A stretch of 14,798 bases of DNA, from contig JBFICP010000062.1 in NCBI GenBank assembly GCA_041581935.1, forward strand, positions 1-14,798, read 5' to 3'. Position numbers and translations under genes: made by a program. The stretch is from JAABYT01 sp041581935. GTDB taxonomy: Bacteria; Pseudomonadota; Gammaproteobacteria; HK1. This document shows, piece by piece, positions 1 through 6,849 of this stretch. Positions within the stretch are counted from its first letter, which is position 1. Every line of letters begins with the position of its first letter. Under the pieces are notes generated by a model that saw only the letters and a list, made by a program, of their open reading frames with translations, was not told where the DNA came from and made no database searches.

Positions 1-738
1 CCCGACGATGCTGCAAAGCTGGTGGACCGCGAGCTGCATGCGGCGAGCCGCGCCGTGGCGCGTGCCGTGCGCCTGCGTATTCGACTCGCGCCCGGCGTCG
101 AGCTCATCGATGTGCTCGGCTCGGAAAACCTCACCGAGCAGGCCGCGCAGCGCGTGCGCGAAGCCGAACGCAGCGTCGACCAGCGCCTGGCGCGCAACAT
201 CGGCATCCGCGCCGACCGCGGCGAGGACGAGGAAGGTATCCAGGTTGTCATCCCGAGTTTCTTCGCGGGTGACAGCCATGCGGTGCTGCTCGATGTGGTG
301 GTGCCGGGACCGGGTCCGGTGGCCGATGTCAGCGTGCGTTTCAAAGACCTCGTATACAGGCGCAACGGCGTCGCGCGCGCGCGGCTTGCCATCGAGGATG
401 GTCACCGCGGCCCTGGGCCGCTGGAACGCAACGTTCTCAAAAACCAGCTCGCCCATACGCTCGCGGAATCCGCAGCGCTCGCCGGTCGTCAGCTTACCGC
501 CGGCAATCATTCGGGGGCCGTGCAAACCCTGCGTGGCATGCGCGACCTGCTGGTGGGCCTGCGTGTGGAGATCCCCGGCTGGGACAGCGACCGGGAGATC
601 CACGACGACGTCGCACTGCTCGAACAGTACCTCAAAGCGCTGGACACGCGTTATGCCGGTGTCGATCAGCATCGACACCACCTCTCGGATTCGCTGCGGT
701 ATCTCGCGGTACGACGGCTGATACCCCCATACAAGTAG
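1..738 (+). CDS. C-terminal part of a vWA-domain-like protein (5' end outside window)
   Basis: The reading frame is open from base 1 and ends at a TAG at 736-738, giving 245 visible residues; the true start lies to the left. The visible part resembles the C-terminal half of YfbK-like (Ca-activated chloride channel homologue) von Willebrand A proteins: a beta-rich stretch including FFAGDSHAVLLDVVVPGPGP, then VRFKDLVYR, then a helical tail (about residues 140-245) with regular heptad-like leucines and a LLEQYLKAL segment. The vWA fold and its metal-binding MIDAS residues would lie upstream and cannot be seen, so the family call rests on the tail alone. It is followed after 86 bases by a large exported protein on the same strand, and the two may form an operon. 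A GTG at 22 could be misread as a start, but the frame continues upstream without a stop. Confidence 0.55.
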   Translation, partial: PDDAAKLVDRELHAASRAVARAVRLRIRLAPGVELIDVLGSENLTEQAAQRVREAERSVDQRLARNIGIRADRGEDEEGIQVVIPSFFAGDSHAVLLDVVVPGPGPVADVSVRFKDLVYRRNGVARARLAIEDGHRGPGPLERNVLKNQLAHTLAESAALAGRQLTAGNHSGAVQTLRGMRDLLVGLRVEIPGWDSDREIHDDVALLEQYLKALDTRYAGVDQHRHHLSDSLRYLAVRRLIPPYK

Positions 739-770
739 GAATTTGCACAAATGATCGCGCAAGCGGACGC

Positions 771-807
771 CACCGTCGTAGGAGCGCCTGCGCCGGGCAA
801 CACGGTG
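771..807. repeat. Possible degenerate REP-like palindrome
   Basis: The 86-base gap between the two + strand genes contains GTAGGAGCGCCTGCGCC (778-794), which starts like the GTAGGAGCG heads of gammaproteobacterial REP elements. CACCGT (771-776) and ACGGTG (802-807) flank it as a perfect 6-bp inverted repeat. The inner stem is imperfect, so this may be chance. No convincing sigma-70 promoter is seen in the gap. Confidence 0.25.
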
Positions 808-824
808 CGAAGGAGATTCGGAGC

Positions 825-3800
825 ATGAAAAAGCTAACGCAGATACTGGTGATTTGCATCGCAACCCTGACAAATGCGCAGGCGGCAACCGACGCCAAGG
901 ACGGCGAAGTGCGGGTGCCGTTAGAGACTTACCGGCATCTTGTCGAGCAGGCGAGCCGGGATCCGAGGCCTGCTCCGGCGGCCTATGCCATCGGTGTTTC
1001 CACTATCAACGTTTCCATCGTCGACGATGACAAGCGAACCACCGCCAGGGTGTCGGTCAATCTCAACATCGAGACTTTCGAGAACGAATGGACTCTGGTG
1101 CCGGTGCTGCCACCGGGAGCGGCGCTCGGCGATGCGCGTGTCGACGGCAAGCCTGTGCAGCTGGTTCAGGGACCCGAAGGCCTTGCCTGGAGCACGGACA
1201 AGGCTGGCACTGTGACCATGCAGCTCCGCTACGGTCTGGATGCGCGACGATCGGAGTCGGGCTTCACGCTGCCCCTGCCGATTCCGCGGGCCGCCGCCAC
1301 CAATCTGCAGCTCACCTATCCGGGCACGGGCGTCGATCTCGCCATCGTTCCCGGTGCCGATCTGCAATCGAGCGTGAGCGGCAACATGACGTTGTTCACC
1401 GCCAAAATCCCGAGCACGGGATCGGTGCTGATCACGTGGCGGTCCGCCGCGCAACGCGCGCACGCGGTGAGCCGGGCGCACTACGCCGGCAAAATCCAAG
1501 GTCAAGCGCTCGTGTGGAATGCGGAGTTCGACGTCGAGATCTTCGAGGGCGAGCTTGTCAATCTGCCGTTGATGCCGAGCTCCGTGACCCTCGGCGAGCT
1601 GCGGGTCGACGGTGAGCAAGCCACCGTGGTCGAAGAGCAGGGCAAATTCGTCACCGTCGTCAAGGGCCGCGGCATGCACAAGGTCAGCGTGACGTTTCAG
1701 GTGCCCGTTACCGCAGAGAACGGCCCGCCGCGCGCAACGCTGCACGTGCCGAAGGTTCCCGTTTCCCGATTCGAGCTCGAGTTGCCTGGTAAAAAAGAGG
1801 TATCGGTACTTCCGGGCGCCAACGTCGTGATGAGTCACGAGGCAGACACCACCCTTGCTACGGTTTTCGTGCCGATGAGTGAAAGCGTGACGTTCTCGTG
1901 GGTCGATGCCGTTCCCGAGGACGTGCGCGCCCGGGTACGTGCCAATGCAACGCTGTATCACAGCGTGCATGCCGAGGAAGGCGTGTTACACGCGCGGGCT
2001 CTGGTGGTCTACGAAATCAACCGTGGTGAGACCAGCCTGCTGAAGCTGCAGATTCCCGCCGATGCCCAGGTCACCAGCGTCAAGGCGCCGTCCGGCGGTG
2101 TGTCCGACTGGACCGAAAGCGCGCAAGGCGGCGACGCGCACAAAACCATCAGTGTTTTTCTGGATCGTGCGGTGAGCGGTGAATACGTGCTCGATGTGGC
2201 CTACGAGCATCTGCTCGGCGGCGGCACGCGCGCGCTCGAGCCCGTTGCGGTTCCGCTGCTGGCTGCCGTCGAAGTGCACAGGCAGCGTGGCATGGTGGCC
2301 CTGCTCGCAGGCCCCGAGCTGACGCTTGAGCCGATCACCGAGGATCGAATCTCGCGGGTCGGCGAAAATCAGTTGCCGGCCTTCGTGCGCAACCAGCTCA
2401 GCATGAGCGTCGCGCATACCTACAAATACGTGCAACGCACCCCCGAGCTCATCGTGAGGGCGGTGGCGCCGGAGCGCAAACAGGGTAAGTTCGATGCGCA
2501 GGTGGACACGTTGATATCCATCGGCGATGTCACCATGAAGGGATCGGCAACCGTCGAGGTCAACGTCAAGTCCGGCTCCATACTCGCCTTGGCGCTGCAT
2601 CTGCCCCGAGGAGTCAACGTGCTGGGTGTAACGGGTCCTTCGATCCGTACTCATGACGTGAGCGCCGGTGATGACCATCAGACCATCGACATCGAGTTTA
2701 CCCAGGAGATGGAGGGACAGTTTCGACTGGAAGTGAACTACGAGCGCATCATGGCCGACGGCGAGCCCGAGCCTCGCGTGCCGACGGTCAGTGTCGCCGA
2801 TGCCGAGGTCGAGCACGGGCGTATTGCCGTCGAGGCACTGAGCGCGGTGGAGGTGCGGGCCGCGACGGTCGAGCAGCTATCGACGCTCGACGTGAACGAG
2901 TTGCCCCAGCAGCTGGTGCTGAAGACGACCAACCCGATTCTGCTCGCCTACAAGTACGTGCACGCCGAGCCGCCCTACCGGCTGGCGCTCAGAATCACGC
3001 GCCACCGGGAGCTCGACGTGCAGGTCGCGGCCATCGAGAACGCGAGCTACTCGACGCTCTATACGCGCGACGGCCTTGCGGTAAGCACCGCACGGTTCGA
3101 TGTGCGCAACAGCCGCCGGCAGTTCCTGCGCCTCGAGCTCCCGCCCCAGTCCGAGATCTGGTCGGCATTCGTGGACGGCAAGGCGGAAAAACCCGCACGC
3201 GCCGACGGAGCCGAGGACGGCTCCGCGGTGCTCATCAAGATGATCAACTCGGCCAGCGGATTTCCCGTCGAGATCGTTTATGCCACGCGCGTCGACGCAA
3301 TGGGCTTCATGGGCACATTGAGCGGTCGGCTTCCGACACCCGACATGGTGGTGACGCACACGCGCTGGGATGTGTACCTGCCGGCGGGACCGACGTACCG
3401 GATACCGGACAGCACCCTGGATCCGGTCATCAACGGCCGCTTCGTCAACGGCTCGGAAATGGGCCAACAGGCCATGGTGCGAAACGTGAAAGGCGCCGGC
3501 TTCGGCGAGCCGCTGCGAATTTCGGTGCCAAGCCAGGGTGTGCATTACGCCTTCGAGAAGCTCTATGCGAATCAGTCGCCGCGTGCGGCAACCTTCTCAC
3601 TCGGTTACGCCTCGGTGGAAAGCAGCCGTCTCGGACTCGCGCTCAGCCTGCTGGGTGTCGTGCTCGTGTGGCTCGCCATCTTCGCGATCGGAACCCGGCG
3701 GGTTCCCCTGCCGCGTAACGTCGCGCTCATCGTGCTGGTGGCGGGTGTCGCGATGCTGGTCGCGGCCATCGGCTATCTGGGCACACGCCCGGCAACACCT

Positions 3801-3890
3801 GCGATCCTCGCGCTCGTCATTGCCGCGGGGCTCGGCATCTGGCTGATGACACAGCGTCTCGTCGTCTGGCGTGCGAGGCGCGTCGATTGA
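825..3890 (+). CDS. Large exported protein with repeated beta-rich units and three C-terminal membrane helices, function unknown
   Basis: 1021 residues. The start is well supported by AAGGAG at 810-815, nine bases upstream of the ATG. A signal peptide covers residues 1-21 (MKK, hydrophobic core, AQA cleavage site). The bulk is beta-strand-rich and repetitive. Two N-terminal units (about 52-180 and 218-335) share a 'vdG' turn and a closing proline-rich strand. Three later units (about 365-530, 531-706 and 707-870) share strand patterns, and two of them open with YKYV (533-536 and 709-712). Three membrane helices follow near 936-956, 965-986 and 990-1009, ending in a basic tail (RARRVD). The likely topology is a large periplasmic part anchored at the C-terminus. 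No catalytic motif is visible. Proximity to the vWA-like gene suggests a shared envelope or surface role, which is inference. I do not recognise the family. Confidence 0.9.
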   Translation: MKKLTQILVICIATLTNAQAATDAKDGEVRVPLETYRHLVEQASRDPRPAPAAYAIGVSTINVSIVDDDKRTTARVSVNLNIETFENEWTLVPVLPPGAALGDARVDGKPVQLVQGPEGLAWSTDKAGTVTMQLRYGLDARRSESGFTLPLPIPRAAATNLQLTYPGTGVDLAIVPGADLQSSVSGNMTLFTAKIPSTGSVLITWRSAAQRAHAVSRAHYAGKIQGQALVWNAEFDVEIFEGELVNLPLMPSSVTLGELRVDGEQATVVEEQGKFVTVVKGRGMHKVSVTFQVPVTAENGPPRATLHVPKVPVSRFELELPGKKEVSVLPGANVVMSHEADTTLATVFVPMSESVTFSWVDAVPEDVRARVRANATLYHSVHAEEGVLHARALVVYEINRGETSLLKLQIPADAQVTSVKAPSGGVSDWTESAQGGDAHKTISVFLDRAVSGEYVLDVAYEHLLGGGTRALEPVAVPLLAAVEVHRQRGMVALLAGPELTLEPITEDRISRVGENQLPAFVRNQLSMSVAHTYKYVQRTPELIVRAVAPERKQGKFDAQVDTLISIGDVTMKGSATVEVNVKSGSILALALHLPRGVNVLGVTGPSIRTHDVSAGDDHQTIDIEFTQEMEGQFRLEVNYERIMADGEPEPRVPTVSVADAEVEHGRIAVEALSAVEVRAATVEQLSTLDVNELPQQLVLKTTNPILLAYKYVHAEPPYRLALRITRHRELDVQVAAIENASYSTLYTRDGLAVSTARFDVRNSRRQFLRLELPPQSEIWSAFVDGKAEKPARADGAEDGSAVLIKMINSASGFPVEIVYATRVDAMGFMGTLSGRLPTPDMVVTHTRWDVYLPAGPTYRIPDSTLDPVINGRFVNGSEMGQQAMVRNVKGAGFGEPLRISVPSQGVHYAFEKLYANQSPRAATFSLGYASVESSRLGLALSLLGVVLVWLAIFAIGTRRVPLPRNVALIVLVAGVAMLVAAIGYLGTRPATPAILALVIAAGLGIWLMTQRLVVWRARRVD

Positions 3891-3899
3891 GCGCGGCAT

Positions 3900-3927
3900 C
3901 GGGCGGCCGAAAACCGTCGGCCGCCCG
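3900..3927. terminator. Perfect 11-bp hairpin between convergent genes
   Basis: CGGGCGGCCGA (3900-3910) and TCGGCCGCCCG (3917-3927) form a perfect stem around the 6-base loop AAACCG. It begins ten bases after the stop codon of the large exported protein and lies 41 bases beyond the end of the convergent activator gene, so it could serve both strands. Neither side has a T-run, so it is not a textbook intrinsic terminator; it may act as an mRNA 3' stabiliser or in a Rho-dependent context. Confidence 0.55.
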
Positions 3928-3968
3928 ACAAGCCGCGTGCAGCGGGAGCGGGGGACGCGCTGGCGCGC

Positions 3969-4337
3969 TCAGCGCTTACCGAGCTCGATGGGCTGCCCGT
4001 GGGGCGTGTGGCGCGCCGCCTCGTCCCACTGTCGCTTGCGGTCTCCGAGCTCAGCGGCCGATGCGATGCCCTTTTCCGCCACCAGCTTCTCGAGCGCCGC
4101 GAGCCAATGATGATAGTAGGTATCACCGAGATCGGGATCGCCGCGGTCCCTGGCGGCCGAGATTTCCGCCGAAAGATGCTCGGCCCACTCGCCCCAGGTG
4201 AAGTGACCGGCCTCGAAGAGCTCGAGGGTCATGGCGAACGCTTGTGCCTGCCAGGGCTCGGAAAATACCGGGCCCTCGTCGTCTACGGGCAGAGCGGGCA
4301 ACGCCGACAGATCCACCGGTTGACCGATTCGCGTCAT
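3969..4337 (-). CDS. Nitrile hydratase activator (P14K-type accessory protein)
   Basis: 122 residues starting MTRIGQPVDL. The frame is open much further upstream (to 4598), but that part is a shadow of the beta-C gene; the ATG at 4337 lies four bases after the beta-C stop and matches the family N-terminus. Hallmarks are EPWQAQAFAMTLELFEAGHF, FTWGEWAEHL, the YYHHWLAALEKLVAEKG helix and the C-terminal TPHGQPIEL. Proteins of this family insert cobalt into the alpha subunit, commonly by a subunit-swapping mechanism, and are themselves related to the N-terminal half of the beta subunit. Being last in the alpha/beta-N/beta-C/activator operon fits that job. The 4-base gap suggests translational coupling. 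The family is very likely; the metal (cobalt) is inferred from the alpha subunit's claw motif. Confidence 0.9.
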   Translation of the reverse strand: MTRIGQPVDLSALPALPVDDEGPVFSEPWQAQAFAMTLELFEAGHFTWGEWAEHLSAEISAARDRGDPDLGDTYYHHWLAALEKLVAEKGIASAAELGDRKRQWDEAARHTPHGQPIELGKR

Positions 4338-4341
4338 TCTT

Positions 4342-4692
4342 TCAGGCGGGATCGAGATAGTCGTCCCAGAGGTCCAGATAGACCCCGTCGCGCGATGAAG
4401 CCTCCGCTCCCCACAGCTCCCGGGCCGCGAAGCGCACGCTGTAAAGATGCTGCGGCTTCTTACCCTTCCCCGCCGCGTGCGTGTCGGGAAATATGAAAAC
4501 ACCGTAATCGCAGGCGATGGTCCCGTGGCGGGCGCGCGCGTAGCGCGGCAGCCGCGTGTGCCCGACAGGATGCATGTTGCGCGTGAGCACGCGGTCACCG
4601 ACTTGAAATCTGGCCGCCACGTCCTCGTCCACGCGTGCGCCTCGACTGTTCTGCAGCGCGTCCTCGACGTCGATCGCTTTCAGCATTTTCAT
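4342..4692 (-). CDS. Nitrile hydratase beta subunit, C-terminal half as a separate protein (gamma-like subunit)
   Basis: 116 residues beginning MKMLKAIDVEDAL. They correspond to the C-terminal half of a normal nitrile hydratase beta chain: the SH3-like barrel with FQVGDRVLTRNMHPVGHTRL, PRYARARHGTI, FPDTHA, LYSVRFAARELWG and the closing VYLDLWDDYLDPA. Arg47 in GHTRLP aligns with beta-Arg141 of Rhodococcus Fe-type nitrile hydratase, one of the two arginines that hydrogen-bond to the oxidised claw cysteines. The ATG overlaps the TGA of the beta-N gene (ATGA at 4692-4689), so translation is probably coupled. An alternative start is ATG at 4686. The same beta split is known for thiocyanate hydrolase and toyocamycin nitrile hydratase. 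A one-base frameshift in an originally single beta gene cannot be excluded. Confidence 0.85.
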   Translation of the reverse strand: MKMLKAIDVEDALQNSRGARVDEDVAARFQVGDRVLTRNMHPVGHTRLPRYARARHGTIACDYGVFIFPDTHAAGKGKKPQHLYSVRFAARELWGAEASSRDGVYLDLWDDYLDPA

Positions 4693-5003
4693 TCGTTGCC
4701 CGCCTCGCCGAGCACGCGCATGCGCGCGGCAATTTCTTCTTCGCTGAGCAATCCCCTCTCCACCAGCAGTGTCTGCAACCCGTGCAGCCAGTGCTCGTAG
4801 TAGCTCGTGCGCAGGTAGTCCGTGGGATGCATGCGCTCGCGCGCATACCGTGACATGTCGATGTTCCACTCGCCGAGAAATCCTGCCGCGACCGTGATCG
4901 CGAAACAACGCCGCTCCCACTCGGCATGAAATACGGGCTCGTTGACCTCCGGGTTGATGGGACCCAGCCCATGCATGCCACCGAGGTCGTGCGCACCGTT
5001 CAC
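4689..5003 (-). CDS. Nitrile hydratase beta subunit, N-terminal half as a separate protein
   Basis: 104 residues from a GTG start; the opening MNGAHDLGGMHGLGPI is the standard beta-chain N-terminus, which fixes the start. It is followed by EPVFHAEWERRCFAI, the helix containing DMSRYARERM, and YYEHWLHGLQTLLVERGLL. Arg52 in this helix aligns with the metal-centre arginine of beta chains (Arg52 in the Pseudonocardia cobalt enzyme, Arg56 in Rhodococcus). The protein stops after GEAGNE, exactly where the flexible linker of an undivided beta chain begins, and the next gene supplies the rest. It follows the alpha gene after a 16-base gap without a strong ribosome binding site, so coupling to alpha is likely. 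Confidence 0.87.
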   Translation of the reverse strand: MNGAHDLGGMHGLGPINPEVNEPVFHAEWERRCFAITVAAGFLGEWNIDMSRYARERMHPTDYLRTSYYEHWLHGLQTLLVERGLLSEEEIAARMRVLGEAGNE

Positions 5004-5019
5004 GATCGCGCCGCTACCA

Positions 5020-5631
5020 TCAGCCGTCGCCGGGAGCCTTGGGCAGACCCACGCCGATCATGGAGTCGCGGGTCACGAGCGCGGCCAGCGCATCTTCATC
5101 CATACCTTCGGTTCCCGCCGGTCGCTGCGGAAGCACGAGGTAGCGAATTTCCGCGGTGCTGTCCCAAACACGAATTTCCACATCCTCATCGAGCTGCACG
5201 CCGAATTCCGCGAGCACGCCCCTCGGCTCGATTACCGCACGCGCGCGGTAAGGTGCGGACTTGTACCATACGGGCGGCAATCCGAGCACGGCCCAGGGAT
5301 AGCAGGAGCACAACGTGCACACCACCATGTTGTGCCGCTCGGGTGTGTTCTCGACCACCACCATGTGCTCGCTCTGACGGCCCTTGAATCCAAACTCTGC
5401 GATGGCAGCCGTCGCATCCTCGAGTAGTCGTTGCCGGTATCCGTCATCGACCCACGCTCTGGCGACCACCCTGGCGCCGTTTCGCGGACCGACCTTGGTT
5501 TCATACGTATCGATGAGCACGTCGAGGGCAGCCGAATCCACCAAGCCCTTCTCGACCAGCAATGACTCGAGCGCCTTGACCCGCAAAACCGTATCGGGTA
5601 GCGGTTCGTCATGATCGTGGTGGTCACTCAT
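5020..5631 (-). CDS. Cobalt-type nitrile hydratase alpha subunit
   Basis: 203 residues, normal length for the family. It carries the metal-claw motif VCTLCSCYPW with Cys105, Cys108, Ser109 and Cys110. Thr at position 106 marks the cobalt type (iron enzymes have Ser). In the family, two claw cysteines are oxidised after translation, and the enzyme hydrates nitriles to amides. Other conserved parts are the VEKGLVD helix, GARVVARAWVDDGYRQRLL, LPPVWYKSAPYRAR, EPRGVLAEFG and VWDSTAEIRYLVLPQRP. The N-terminus is His/Asp-rich (MSDHHDHDEP), as in many cobalt-type alpha chains. The ATG at 5631 is preferred over 5664, which would overlap pgeF and adds a non-conserved extension. The family also includes thiocyanate hydrolase gamma, so the substrate is not settled by sequence alone. 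Confidence 0.93.
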   Translation of the reverse strand: MSDHHDHDEPLPDTVLRVKALESLLVEKGLVDSAALDVLIDTYETKVGPRNGARVVARAWVDDGYRQRLLEDATAAIAEFGFKGRQSEHMVVVENTPERHNMVVCTLCSCYPWAVLGLPPVWYKSAPYRARAVIEPRGVLAEFGVQLDEDVEIRVWDSTAEIRYLVLPQRPAGTEGMDEDALAALVTRDSMIGVGLPKAPGDG

Positions 5632-5647
5632 CGTCTTCGAACTCGCC

Positions 5648-6430
5648 TCACGGTTGCAGCGCAATCACCGATACCTGGCGCCCGTAACCCGGCTCTCGTC
5701 GGTGGGTCGCGCGACGATAGCTGAAAAACTCCGCCTCCCTGGAGTAAGTATCGTGCCCCATGCGCTCGACTTCGGCAACGCCGGTGGCTTCGACACGCTG
5801 GCTTACGTACCCGGACAAATCGAACATGAAGTGTTCGTTCCGCTCCGATTGTTCGAAATAGGCATCATTTCGCCCGTCCACGTCGAGAAATCGTTGGCGA
5901 AGCTCCGGTCCGACCTCGTAGGAAGGTTGCTGAATGCAGGGTCCGACACAGGCGATGATGTCGTTCGCCGGCGCGCCGAGCGAGCCCATCGCGGCCACCG
6001 TGGCCTCGATGATACCGCCAAGCACCCCTTTCCAGCCCGCATGGGCCGCGGCGACGGCCCTGCCCGCGCTATCGGTGAACAGCACCGGCACGCAGTCGGC
6101 CGTCAGCACACCGACGGCGACCCCGCGAATCGCGGTTACCAGGGCATCGGCACGCGGGTAGCGACCCGCGGCAAGGGGCTCGTCGAGCGTGACCACCTCG
6201 GCGCTGTGGATCTGGGCGAGCGTATTCATTCGATGCGCATCGTGGTCCGCAAATCCGAGCACGCGCATCACTTTCCTGCGGTTTTCAGCGACTCGAGCCG
6301 GATCGTCGCCGGAGCCGGGCCCGCAGTTCAGCGACGCGTAGATACCTCTCGAGACACCGCCGGCACGGGTGAAAAACCCGTGCCTCACGCGAGAGTGGCC
6401 GGAAAGAAGATCGCTCGTCAGGCATTCCAC
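5648..6430 (-). CDS. pgeF: Peptidoglycan editing factor PgeF (YfiH/laccase-domain protein)
   Basis: 260 residues with the full set of family motifs: RHGFFTRAGGVS near the N-terminus, the zinc-binding His75 (QIHSAEV), Cys113 (LTADCVPVLF) and His130 (AAHAGWKG), then VGPCIQQPSYEVG and the C-terminal SYRRA. The family is reported to edit misincorporated residues in muropeptides and to have copper or zinc oxidoreductase or purine-nucleoside activity in some members. The start is a GTG at 6430; an in-frame TGA lies just upstream (6434-6436), so little alternative exists. No strong ribosome binding site is visible. It ends 16 bases before the nitrile hydratase alpha gene on the same strand, an unusual neighbour for a gene usually found beside rluD and clpB. 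Confidence 0.93.
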   Translation of the reverse strand: MECLTSDLLSGHSRVRHGFFTRAGGVSRGIYASLNCGPGSGDDPARVAENRRKVMRVLGFADHDAHRMNTLAQIHSAEVVTLDEPLAAGRYPRADALVTAIRGVAVGVLTADCVPVLFTDSAGRAVAAAHAGWKGVLGGIIEATVAAMGSLGAPANDIIACVGPCIQQPSYEVGPELRQRFLDVDGRNDAYFEQSERNEHFMFDLSGYVSQRVEATGVAEVERMGHDTYSREAEFFSYRRATHRREPGYGRQVSVIALQP

Positions 6431-6563
6431 GGGTCACATGATGGCATACGCGCGGTCACGCTGCGCGCGTGGCGCCGCGGCACCATACCTGGCATGATCG
6501 GCGCGCCAATGCGTTGCCACGCCACGCCGAGGGCACCCCAGGATCACACTCAGGAGATGCGAC
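6431..6563. promoter_or_regulatory. Divergent intergenic region pgeF / parvulin
   Basis: These 133 bases separate the divergent pgeF and parvulin genes and must hold the promoters for both, including the likely promoter of the nitrile hydratase operon if that is co-transcribed with pgeF. No convincing -35/-10 pair or operator palindrome was found by eye. The only clear signal is AGGAG at 6552-6556 for the parvulin. Confidence 0.4.
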
Positions 6564-6845
6564 ATGCCGAAGGCGACTGCGCGACATATCCTCGTCAATA
6601 GCGAGGAGGAGTGTCAGAAATTGAAGAGCAGCATTGAGGACGGCGCCGATTTCGGTGAAGTCGCCGCGGCCCATTCCAACTGCCCTTCGGGAAAAAGCGG
6701 CGGCGACCTGGGAAGCTTCGGGCCCGGTGAGATGGTCAAGGAGTTCGATCAGGTGGTGTTCAACGAGGCCGTTGGCCAGGTGCACGGCCCGATAAAGACC
6801 CAGTTCGGATACCACCTGGTCGAGGTCACCAGTCGCACCGACTGA
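6564..6845 (+). CDS. ppiC: Small parvulin-type peptidyl-prolyl isomerase
   Basis: 93 residues, the length of E. coli Par10/PpiC, consisting of a single rotamase domain with no signal peptide, so cytoplasmic. The start has AGGAG seven bases upstream. Family residues are visible: His8 in ARHILV, Cys40 in CPSGKSGGDLG, Met57 and Phe61 in GEMVKEFDQVVF, and His84 in TQFGYHLVEV. It catalyses cis-trans isomerisation of peptide-prolyl bonds. It stands alone on the + strand, divergent from pgeF and ending four bases before a convergent gene. Confidence 0.95.
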   Translation: MPKATARHILVNSEEECQKLKSSIEDGADFGEVAAAHSNCPSGKSGGDLGSFGPGEMVKEFDQVVFNEAVGQVHGPIKTQFGYHLVEVTSRTD

Positions 6846-6849
6846 CGCG

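Noticed and set aside
921..1970. 349-codon open frame on the - strand, antisense to the large exported protein
   Set aside because: Its translation is low-complexity (Arg/His/Gly-rich) and it mirrors a gene with signal peptide, good ribosome binding site and structured sequence; a product of high GC.
4693..4920. Upstream extension of the beta-C gene
   Set aside because: Shadow of the beta-N gene in another frame; conservation begins at MKMLKAIDVEDAL, at the ATGA overlap.
3969..5631. Straight call as thiocyanate hydrolase
   Set aside because: The beta split fits, but gene order differs (alpha first), and sequence alone cannot distinguish the substrates; kept as nitrile hydratase family.
5632..5664. 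Longer start for the nitrile hydratase alpha gene
   Set aside because: Would overlap the end of pgeF and adds non-conserved residues before the typical MSDHHDHDE beginning.
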